Made by a program: the position numbers and the translations under genes
Assembly: GCA_051881455.1 (NCBI GenBank)
Contig: JBJEPX010000024.1
Coordinates: forward strand, 1-13,670
Direction of reading: 5' to 3'
DNA: 13,670 nucleotides
Origin: Fimenecus sp051881455
GTDB lineage: Bacteria > Bacillota > Clostridia > Oscillospirales > Acutalibacteraceae
Shown here: positions 8,167 to 13,670 of the stretch, piece by piece
Layout: each line of letters opens with the position of its first letter
How positions within the stretch are numbered: the stretch's first letter is position 1
Notes under the pieces: model-generated
The model's database searches: none
What the model saw: only the letters and a program-made list of their open reading frames with translations
Told to the model about the DNA's origin: nothing

Positions 8167-8238
8167 ATAACAATTCTGAATGCAACTGTTGTAAAACGAT
8201 ATATAATTTTTGCTGAAATGAAAAATGTCGATTTTTTC

Positions 8239-8267
8239 TTGACAAGGAAAATACTGTGTGATATTCT
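8239..8267 (+). promoter_or_regulatory. Strong sigma-A-type promoter for the structured RNA and downstream leader
   Basis: A perfect TTGACA at 8239-8244, a 17-base spacer and TATTCT at 8262-8267. The expected transcription start is about 8274, seven bases before the 5' strand of the long closing stem at 8281. No other plus-strand promoter of this quality is seen between here and the ABC exporter genes. Confidence 0.8.
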
Positions 8268-8273
8268 AAAATA

Positions 8274-8580
8274 GTTACTCAAGGTGAGGAGAGCCGAACA
8301 CAATATGCCGAAAATTTGATATTACGGCATATTTTCACTTTTTCACCGTTGTCGGGCGTCAGCCCGACCGCCGTCTCAAAAGCAAAAATCCATCCGTACT
8401 CTCTGCATTTTCGGTGCAGAGCAGTTTAAAACGAGGAGATTTTTGTTTGAACAAGGCATAAAATCGCCGCCATACTGCCGTATGGCAAGATTTTTAACGC
8501 AGTTCAGGCAAAAACATGCCGTTTTAAACCATATCGGGTTCGGCTCTCCTCACCTTAACAGTTCAACCGATATTTTACGA
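8274..8580 (+). ncRNA. Large structured RNA, possibly a leader of the exporter operon (family not assigned)
   Basis: This stretch has no convincing protein but is dense in complementary segments. P1 is a perfect 19-bp stem, AAGGTGAGGAGAGCCGAAC (8281-8299) with 8538-8556, closing a 276-nt domain. Inside are P2 (8302-8310/8325-8333, 9 bp), P3 (GTCGGGC-GTCA-GCCCGAC, 8351-8368), P4 (8401-8407/8415-8421, 7 bp), P5 (8383-8390/8438-8445, 8 bp), P6 (8469-8475/8480-8486, extended by 8460-8465/8489-8494), P7 (GTTTAAAACG 8424-8433 with 8520-8529, 10 bp) and a small hairpin at 8507-8519. P5 and P7 interleave, which makes a pseudoknot. The P4 loop (8407-8414) can also pair perfectly with 8308-8315. Size and complexity recall ornate Firmicutes RNAs such as raiA, but I cannot confirm a family. 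The 19-bp ends could also be those of a small inverted-repeat element. It occupies most of the 427-bp gap before the small ORF. Confidence 0.65.
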
Positions 8581-8593
8581 AAGGAGCAGAATT

Positions 8594-8695
8594 ATGTACA
8601 TTTTTTCACGAGATTATTACAAAAGACCACAAAGTTCAGTTGAGAATACTTTATTCTGCGACTTTCAGATACATATACCCATTTCTTGCGATTGA
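8594..8695 (+). CDS. Small ORF, 33 codons, candidate leader peptide
   Basis: ATG at 8594 preceded by the strong SD AAGGAG (8581-8586, seven bases before the ATG); stop TGA at 8693-8695. The peptide begins MYIFSRDYYKRPQSS and ends FQIHIPISCD. It has two Cys, a basic/aromatic N-terminal part and no clear signal peptide or membrane helix. It lies between the structured RNA and an intrinsic terminator that precedes an ABC exporter pair, a layout typical of leader peptides that control attenuation. The TTC-TGC-GAC codons 21-23 contain TCTGCG (8655-8660), which is complementary to the terminator's 5' arm and so offers an antiterminator strand. It could instead be a small functional or exported peptide, or chance; the good SD argues against chance. 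Confidence 0.5.
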   Translation: MYIFSRDYYKRPQSSVENTLFCDFQIHIPISCD

Positions 8696-8727
8696 CTTTT
8701 GTTAATTTGGATATTGTATTGTGTTTT

Positions 8728-8754
8728 CCGCAGATTATTGTCTGCGGTTTTTTT
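8728..8754 (+). terminator. Intrinsic terminator or attenuator before the ABC exporter genes
   Basis: A stem of CCGCAGA (8728-8734) and TCTGCGG (8741-8747) with a 6-nt loop, followed by seven T. It ends only 16 bases before the first exporter ATG and overlaps the approach to its SD. Transcripts from the promoter at 8239 must read through it to reach the exporter genes, so it is more likely a regulated attenuator than a simple end. Confidence 0.85.
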
Positions 8755-8770
8755 ATTTGAGGAGGAAAAA

Positions 8771-10606
8771 ATGAGAAGAGGTATTGAAGACAAAAGCTTA
8801 CGGGATGGCAAAAAAATTCCCGTTTTCAAAAATGTTATCTACGCTCTGCGCCTTGTGTGGAAGGCGGACAAGAGACTGCTTTTAAGCTATCTTTACAGCA
8901 ATATAATCGATAATGTGTTTCAGTATTATATTCAAAGCATACTGTTTTTAAAGATTTTGCTTTCTATAATAGACTCAGGCGCAGATTTTTCGGTGTATTC
9001 CAGTAAACTACTTGCGTTTTTCGGAGTTACGGTGTTTGTAAAAATTTCCGTCTGGGCATCGGCGTACATAAGACAGGTTTCCACCAAAAACGTGCTGAAG
9101 GTACTTAATAATATGGTATTTGAGAAAGCGGCTCAGCTTGATGTTGGGCAGTACGAAAACCCCGAATTCTACGACAAATACCAAAGGGCAACCACCGTAA
9201 TGACATCGGGTTATTTTGACATTGTATGCTGGGATATTGCCGCAATAGTCGGCGGAATAATATCATTTCTGCTTGTAATAGGTACAGTTATTTCAATTAA
9301 CCCTATGTACTTACTGTTTTTGGCGCCCAGCTTAATAGTCTTTGTTATTGAAACGGCAAAAAGCAAGGCGGTATATAAGCGCGATGTTGAGATGACAACC
9401 AACAACCGGACAAAAGCCTATGTCCAGAGAACGGTTTTCTTAAAGGACTTTTCAAAGGATATGAGAACGTCAAACATTTTTTCTGTTATGATGAAACGTT
9501 TTGACGGTGCAATAAAAGCAAATATCGAAATTCTGAGAAAATACGGTATGAAGTTGTTTCTTTACAGTATGGCAAGTACGCTTTGTTCGGAATTTATACC
9601 CGTAATCGGCACATATTTATTTGCAGGCTGGCAGTTTGTCAGCAAAAAAGCATTGACCACATCGGGCTTTTCGGTTGTAATTTCCGCTGTGGGCGCAGTA
9701 AGGGGAATGTCGTGGTACATTCAGGAGGGCTTTGACGACCTGATTCAGATGTCGCTCTATTTCCAGAATCTGCGTGAGTTTTTCGATTATGAAAGCGGAA
9801 TAACAGACGGCGAAAAAGAGGCGGAAGAATTTAAGTGTCTTGAATTTAAAAATGTATCGTTTTGTTACCCCGGCGCAAAGAAAAATTCAATTGAAAATGT
9901 ATCGTTTAAAATTGAAAAAGGCGAAACCATTGCCTTGGTAGGTATAAACGGAGCGGGAAAATCCACGCTCGTTAAACTGATTTTACGGTTTTATGACGTA
10001 ACCGAGGGCGAAATTCTCTATAACGGAGTTAACATTAGGGAATATAAGGTAGACTCTTTGCGCAACGCTTTCGCCACCGTTTTTCAGGATTACAAAAATT
10101 TTGCGGTATCCGTGTTTGAGAATGTTATGTGCCGCGAATGTAGCGAAGAGGATAAGATTAAGGCTCAGACAGCTCTTGAGATGGCAGGGGTATGGGAAAA
10201 GGTAAGAACACTCCCAAGCGGCGGTGATACGGTGCTCACAAGGGAATTTGACGAAGATGGCGCAGGCCTTTCGGGCGGCGAAAATCAAAAGGTTGCCACC
10301 GCAAGACTTTTCGCCCGTAAATATGAAATGGCAATTCTTGACGAACCTTCGTCTGCACTTGACCCCATTGCCGAATACAAAATGTATGAAAATCTTATAA
10401 AAGCAACAAAAGGCAAAACTGTAATCTACATTTCGCACAGACTCTCGTCTGCAGTACTTTCCGACAGGGTAATAGTGCTTGAAAACGGCAGTATTATCGA
10501 GAGCGGCACGCACAAAGAACTTTTGGCATACGGCGGCAAATACAGCGAAATGTTTAATTTGCAGGCATCCGCATATTCGAGAGAGGAGGTCCCGGAAAAT
10601 GCTTGA
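8771..10606 (+). CDS. ABC exporter half-transporter, membrane plus ATPase domains (first of pair)
   Basis: A 611-residue half-transporter. The membrane domain (about residues 35-335, several hydrophobic helices) precedes an ATPase domain (about 355-600). ATPase motifs are Walker A GINGAGKST at 391-399, Q-loop Gln439 in FQDYKNF, signature LSGGE at 500-504, Walker B AILDE with catalytic Glu525, D-loop SALDP at 528-532 and switch His556 in ISHRLSS. All catalytic residues are present, so this subunit is not degenerate. A stretch LTREFDEDGAG just before the signature recurs in the partner. The ATG at 8771 has the SD GAGGAGG; an in-frame extension to 8699 runs through the terminator hairpin and is rejected. 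The gene ends eight bases inside the next one, which suggests balanced synthesis of a heterodimer. The substrate is unknown; drug, peptide or lipid export is possible. Confidence 0.92.
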   Translation: MRRGIEDKSLRDGKKIPVFKNVIYALRLVWKADKRLLLSYLYSNIIDNVFQYYIQSILFLKILLSIIDSGADFSVYSSKLLAFFGVTVFVKISVWASAYIRQVSTKNVLKVLNNMVFEKAAQLDVGQYENPEFYDKYQRATTVMTSGYFDIVCWDIAAIVGGIISFLLVIGTVISINPMYLLFLAPSLIVFVIETAKSKAVYKRDVEMTTNNRTKAYVQRTVFLKDFSKDMRTSNIFSVMMKRFDGAIKANIEILRKYGMKLFLYSMASTLCSEFIPVIGTYLFAGWQFVSKKALTTSGFSVVISAVGAVRGMSWYIQEGFDDLIQMSLYFQNLREFFDYESGITDGEKEAEEFKCLEFKNVSFCYPGAKKNSIENVSFKIEKGETIALVGINGAGKSTLVKLILRFYDVTEGEILYNGVNIREYKVDSLRNAFATVFQDYKNFAVSVFENVMCRECSEEDKIKAQTALEMAGVWEKVRTLPSGGDTVLTREFDEDGAGLSGGENQKVATARLFARKYEMAILDEPSSALDPIAEYKMYENLIKATKGKTVIYISHRLSSAVLSDRVIVLENGSIIESGTHKELLAYGGKYSEMFNLQASAYSREEVPENA

Positions 10607-12401
10607 ATTAAAGAGAAAAAAGAGAGAAACGGAACATTCCGTTTTCTCAAACATAATGTACTTTATGCGGCTTATGTTCAAGTTTTCGCCTGGTCTTGTT
10701 ATAGGCGATATTCTGTCAAGCCTTATGCGAAATCTTCCGTCAAAACTTATTTCCGTGGTCGGCATAAAATACATAATCGACACGGTAAGCGAAGGGAAAG
10801 ATATGAACCGTGTTTACAAAGCCGTGATTATCATTGCAGGCATAATAATACTCAGCAATGTATTGACACTTCTTTACAGGGAGTTTTATTGGAATATGGC
10901 AAAAGAACGGCTTTATTATAAGCTCAACTCCACTCTTTACGAGAAAGCGCACAGTCTTGACCTTGAAAATTATGATGACCCCGATTTTTATAACAACTTT
11001 ATTCTGACAATCGAGTCGTCGTCCGAAAACATTCAGGGACTTTTGGGCATGGTACAGAATTACGTCGCAAATGTAATAGCGCTTATTGCTATTTCCTCAA
11101 TAATTTTGGCTATTGACCCTGTGTGCCTGTTGATTATTTTTGCATCAATAATTATTTTTATGCCTTTGAGTACTAAAATCGGCAAGCTGCAGATGGGCAG
11201 AAGAATTGACAATACAAAATTTCACCGCAGAAGCGACTATTTCCAGCGAATCTTCTATTTGCAAGACTATGCAAAAGAAGTGCGTATGAACAACATCCGT
11301 CCGCTTTTAATGAGCCGTTACAATGACGCCGCCGACGATGTTATTGCAAATCAGGACAAATACTGGAGAAAAATTGCGTCCTGCTATGCAGTTCAGCAAG
11401 TGGGCGTTCAGGCACTGGGGTTTATGTTTGTTTTACCGATATATTTGGGCTATTGCGTGTGCGTTAAGGAAACCCTGTCCGCAGGCGACTTTGTTGCCAC
11501 ATTTAACGGGGCGTATTCCATTGCAATGTCGCTTAATTTCCTAACCGTTTGGGCGAGCGCCGTATTTTTGGAGAGATCCAAGATGATTGAAAAATACAGG
11601 GGCTTCCTTAAAAGTGATTTTAAAATAAAAGACGGAAAGAAAACGGCGGAAAATGCAGAGCCGAAAACAATTTATATAAAAGATATGTCCTTTACATACC
11701 CCGGTAACAACGAGCCGACGCTTAAAAACATCAATCTTGAGATTAAGCCGTATGAGAAAATTGCCCTTGTTGGCTACAACGGAGCGGGAAAAACCACGCT
11801 TACCAATCTTTTACTGCGCCTTTATGACGCCACAGATGGCGAAATTCTCATTGACGGCGAAAATATTAAAGACGTAACCGTTTCTTCCCACCGTGACCGA
11901 TTTGCCGCTGTGTTTCAGGATTTTCAGACCTTTGCCTGCTCCATAGGTGAAAATGTGGCGTTGGATACAAATCCCGACAAGGATAAGGTATTAACAGCCC
12001 TGCGCCACAGCGGTTTTGAAAAACAACTGAAAAATGGTATAGATACAGAGCTTTTGCGGGAATTTGACGATGAGGGAGTTATGCTTTCCGGCGGTGAATC
12101 GCAAAAAGTAGCTGTTGCAAGGGCTTTTTACAAGGACTGTCCTTATGTTATACTCGACGAGCCCTCGGCAAATCTTGACCCTGTCGCCGAATACAATCTG
12201 AACCAGGCTATGCTTGACGCGGCAGAGCATAAAACGGTTATTTTCATTTCTCACCGCCTTTCCACAACGGTTAATGCGGATAGAATATATGTTATGGAAA
12301 ACGGCAGAATTATTGAAAGCGGCAGTCACCATGAGCTTATGGAAATGAACGGTACGTACGCCTATATGTTCAAGCTTCAAGCGGAAAAGTACAAGGAGTA
12401 A
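10599..12401 (+). CDS. ABC exporter half-transporter, membrane plus ATPase domains (second of pair)
   Basis: A 600-residue partner of the preceding gene with the same layout: membrane domain about residues 30-330, ATPase domain about 355-590. Motifs are Walker A GYNGAGKTT at 392-400, Q-loop Gln440 in FQDFQTF, LLREFDDEG before the signature LSGGE at 496-500, Walker B VILDE with catalytic Glu521, ANLDP at 524-528 and switch His552 in ISHRLSTT. Many heterodimeric exporters (for example BmrCD or TM287/288) carry one degenerate site. Here both subunits look catalytically complete, so two working ATP sites are expected. The ATG at 10599 overlaps the previous stop (ATGCTTGA) and has the SD GGAGGT upstream. 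Longer in-frame starts lie inside the first ATPase gene and lack support. Confidence 0.92.
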   Translation: MLELKRKKRETEHSVFSNIMYFMRLMFKFSPGLVIGDILSSLMRNLPSKLISVVGIKYIIDTVSEGKDMNRVYKAVIIIAGIIILSNVLTLLYREFYWNMAKERLYYKLNSTLYEKAHSLDLENYDDPDFYNNFILTIESSSENIQGLLGMVQNYVANVIALIAISSIILAIDPVCLLIIFASIIIFMPLSTKIGKLQMGRRIDNTKFHRRSDYFQRIFYLQDYAKEVRMNNIRPLLMSRYNDAADDVIANQDKYWRKIASCYAVQQVGVQALGFMFVLPIYLGYCVCVKETLSAGDFVATFNGAYSIAMSLNFLTVWASAVFLERSKMIEKYRGFLKSDFKIKDGKKTAENAEPKTIYIKDMSFTYPGNNEPTLKNINLEIKPYEKIALVGYNGAGKTTLTNLLLRLYDATDGEILIDGENIKDVTVSSHRDRFAAVFQDFQTFACSIGENVALDTNPDKDKVLTALRHSGFEKQLKNGIDTELLREFDDEGVMLSGGESQKVAVARAFYKDCPYVILDEPSANLDPVAEYNLNQAMLDAAEHKTVIFISHRLSTTVNADRIYVMENGRIIESGSHHELMEMNGTYAYMFKLQAEKYKE

Positions 12402-12405
12402 TATT

Positions 12406-13356
12406 ATGGAAATTCTTGCGCCCGACTATTACGAAAAATTCAAGTGCATTGCAGGTGAATGCAGACACAACTGTTGTATCGGCTGGGAGATTGATATTGA
12501 TAGCCAAACTGCGGTAAAATATAAAGATATTCACGGCGATTTCGGGGATAAACTGAATAAAAGTATCATTTATGAGAATGACGAAACAGTACATTTCAGG
12601 TTAGGTAAAGACGAGCGCTGTCCCCTGCTTAATTCGGACGGTCTTTGCGATATTATTTTGAATTTGGGAGAAAGTTCTCTCTGTCAAATTTGCAATGACC
12701 ACCCGAGATTTCGCAATTTTTATTCCCACCGTACGGAAATCGGCCTTGGATTGTGCTGTGAAGCGGCGGCAAAGCTAATTTTAGGTCAAAGGGACAAGGT
12801 TAAACTCATTCGGCTGACGGATTGCGATGAAAAGTGTAGCTGTAATTATGAAGAAACGGAGTTTTTCAAAATCAGGGAAAAGGTTTTTGCATTATTGCAG
12901 GACCGAAACAAATCTGTTGAGTACAGAGTAAACGCAATGCTTGATATGTTCGGCGCACAAATGATTTTAAAGTCGCCGTCGGAATGGGCAGAAGACTTTT
13001 TAAGGCTTGAACGGCTTGACAGCAAATGGGATGAATATATTTCAAAAATAATGCTTGCTGACAATTTACTTTTCAATTCTCCCCTGCCCGATGGTTTGCA
13101 AATCCCTTTTGAACAGTTATCGGTCTATTTGGCATACCGTCATTTTACACTGTATTTTGACGGATATGTTTTTTCGCAGATTGCCCTATTCATTGCTTTA
13201 AGCTTTAATATTATTAAATGGCTGTGCCTTTTAGAAATCGACAATAAAGGAAGATTAGCCATTGATGATATGGTTGATTATGCAAGAATGTACTCTGCTG
13301 AGATTGAGTATTCGGATGAAAATATATATGATTTACTCGAAATACTCGCAGAATAA
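12406..13356 (+). CDS. FliB-like protein (flagellin lysine-N-methylase family)
   Basis: A 316-residue cytoplasmic protein. The N-terminus matches the FliB pattern: YYEKFKCIAGECRHNCCIGWEIDID at the start, with Cys14, Cys19, Cys23 and Cys24, then Cys72, Cys81, Cys93, Cys96 and a Cys117-Cys118 pair. Such clusters suggest bound metal, probably an Fe-S centre. Salmonella FliB (about 400 residues) methylates flagellin lysines; this homologue is shorter. No flagellar gene is in the window. The gene starts four bases after the exporter stop, with the SD AAGGAG, and ends at a terminator, so it is the last gene of the exporter operon. Its target is therefore unlikely to be flagellin by context; it might modify the exporter's cargo, the exporter itself or something unrelated. 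The family assignment is fairly sure, the function is not. Confidence 0.8.
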   Translation: MEILAPDYYEKFKCIAGECRHNCCIGWEIDIDSQTAVKYKDIHGDFGDKLNKSIIYENDETVHFRLGKDERCPLLNSDGLCDIILNLGESSLCQICNDHPRFRNFYSHRTEIGLGLCCEAAAKLILGQRDKVKLIRLTDCDEKCSCNYEETEFFKIREKVFALLQDRNKSVEYRVNAMLDMFGAQMILKSPSEWAEDFLRLERLDSKWDEYISKIMLADNLLFNSPLPDGLQIPFEQLSVYLAYRHFTLYFDGYVFSQIALFIALSFNIIKWLCLLEIDNKGRLAIDDMVDYARMYSAEIEYSDENIYDLLEILAE

Positions 13357-13361
13357 AAGAG

Positions 13362-13398
13362 AAGCCTTGACGCTCAAAATTGGGTATCAAGGCTTTTT
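13362..13398 (+). terminator. Intrinsic terminator of the ABC exporter-fliB-like operon
   Basis: A 9-bp stem, AAGCCTTGA (13362-13370) and TCAAGGCTT (13387-13395), with a 16-nt loop, followed by further T residues. It starts five bases after the stop of the FliB-like gene. Confidence 0.8.
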
Positions 13399-13514
13399 GA
13401 AAAAAACTGTATTCCTATCATTTTTCGGTAATGATTCTCACGATTTAGAACTGATTTGATAATGTATGCCGAAAAAAATTCACAAAGAAAATTAAAGTAC
13501 AAAGCAAGCCTGTA

Positions 13515-13543
13515 TTGACAAATTGCATATCATTTGATAAAAT
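13515..13543 (+). promoter_or_regulatory. Sigma-A-type promoter upstream of the tRNA-Ser-like gene
   Basis: A perfect TTGACA at 13515-13520, a 17-base spacer and TAAAAT at 13538-13543. The expected start is near 13550, about 60 bases before the tRNA-like acceptor strand. This indicates that the tRNA-like gene is transcribed. Confidence 0.75.
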
Positions 13544-13578
13544 ATCACGGTATTGTGAACAGCATAAAGTTAATAAAA

Positions 13579-13603
13579 GTTAACACTCCCCGCGGAGTTT
13601 AAC
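13579..13603 (+). other. Hairpin in the leader of the tRNA-like gene
   Basis: GTTAA-C-ACTCC (13579-13589) can pair with GGAGT-TTAAC (13594-13603), giving ten base pairs with one bulged C and a CCGC loop. It lies between the promoter and the tRNA-like 5' end and has no T tract, so it is not a terminator. It may affect leader processing. Confidence 0.4.
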
Positions 13604-13609
13604 ATATAC

Positions 13610-13670
13610 GGAGACGTATCGAAGTGGTCATAACGGGGCGCACTCGAAATTTTACGGCGACTTGGTCGTT
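13610..13670 (+). tRNA. tRNA-Ser(CGA)-like gene, partial, anticodon stem not pairing
   Basis: The start fits a bacterial serine tRNA: acceptor strand GGAGACG (13610-13616), TA, a 3-bp D stem TCG/CGG around AAGTGGTCATAA, and an anticodon loop CTCGAAA with CGA at 13645-13647. The 5' half of the anticodon stem is GCGCA, but the following five bases are TTTTA instead of a complement such as TGCGC. After that, GGCGAC-TTG-GTCGTT (13656-13670) can form a stem of the size of a serine variable arm. The T arm and 3' acceptor strand lie beyond the window. It may be a degenerate tRNA, an interrupted tRNA, or a sequencing or assembly fault. Confidence 0.5.

Noticed and set aside
8157..8189. TTGCAT-17-TAAAAT on the minus strand as the MFS gene promoter
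   Set aside because: The -10 box would lie within the first codons of the longer MFS frame, and the start point would fall on the SD of the shorter one. The spacing is implausible.
8281..8556. MITE or IS remnant defined by 19-bp terminal inverted repeats
   Set aside because: No flanking target-site duplication is visible. The promoter placement and the many internal helices favour an RNA, though a genome-wide copy count would be needed to exclude it.
8443..8643. 66-codon TTG-start frame in the gap upstream of the exporter genes
   Set aside because: It lies across the paired strands of the structured RNA, has no recognisable domain, and overlaps the better-supported small ORF at 8594. I treat it as a chance frame.
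8692..8720. Possible promoter TTGACT-17-TGTATT that would start inside the terminator hairpin
   Set aside because: The -10 box matches at only four of six positions. It remains a possible constitutive bypass of the attenuator but is too weak to list as a feature.
9983..10783. 266-codon minus-strand frame across the junction of the two ABC genes
   Set aside because: It is antisense to both well-supported exporter genes, with no domain or start signal.
13421..13476. Inverted repeat TTTTTCGG / CCGAAAAA downstream of the FliB-like gene
   Set aside because: The arms are mostly A/T and about 40 bases apart with no supporting structure. This is likely chance in AT-rich DNA.

Overview
The window is AT-rich, low-GC Firmicutes DNA. 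Strong ribosome binding sites, clear sigma-A promoters, paired class B sortases and a YpeB spore-germination protein point to a spore-forming member of the Clostridia. A gut Oscillospirales/Ruminococcaceae-like lineage is a reasonable but untested guess. No phage, IS or CRISPR genes are visible.

Left part (1-5146, minus strand): one operon read leftward from a TTGCCA-17-TATAAT promoter at 5118-5146. Its order is a NifZ-type cysteine desulfurase, a ThiI tRNA 4-thiouridine synthase, a PncC/CinA-type nicotinamide-nucleotide amidase, and two tandem class B sortases, the last running off the left edge. The genes touch or overlap. The first two form a known sulfur-relay pair; the sortases seem to be appended to this housekeeping operon.

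Middle (5225-8166): a divergent plus-strand pair, ypeB and a small lipoprotein with an amphipathic Ala/Gly/Val-rich tail, ends at a bidirectional terminator (6924-6959). That terminator is shared with a convergent MFS transporter on the minus strand.

Right part (8239-13398, plus strand): a consensus-like promoter (8239-8267) starts a transcript whose first ~300 nt have no convincing protein but can fold into an elaborate RNA. A perfect 19-bp stem closes a 276-nt domain with several hairpins and at least one predicted pseudoknot. A 33-codon ORF with a strong SD follows, then an intrinsic terminator directly before a three-gene unit: two half-size ABC exporters with overlapping ends and a FliB-like cysteine-cluster protein. 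This layout suggests regulated read-through (attenuation) into the exporter genes, comparable in outline to bmrB-bmrCD of Bacillus subtilis.

Right edge (13515-13670): a second consensus-like promoter and a hairpin precede what looks like the 5' part of a tRNA-Ser(CGA). Its anticodon stem does not pair, so the gene is interrupted, degenerate or unusual; the window ends before this can be decided.
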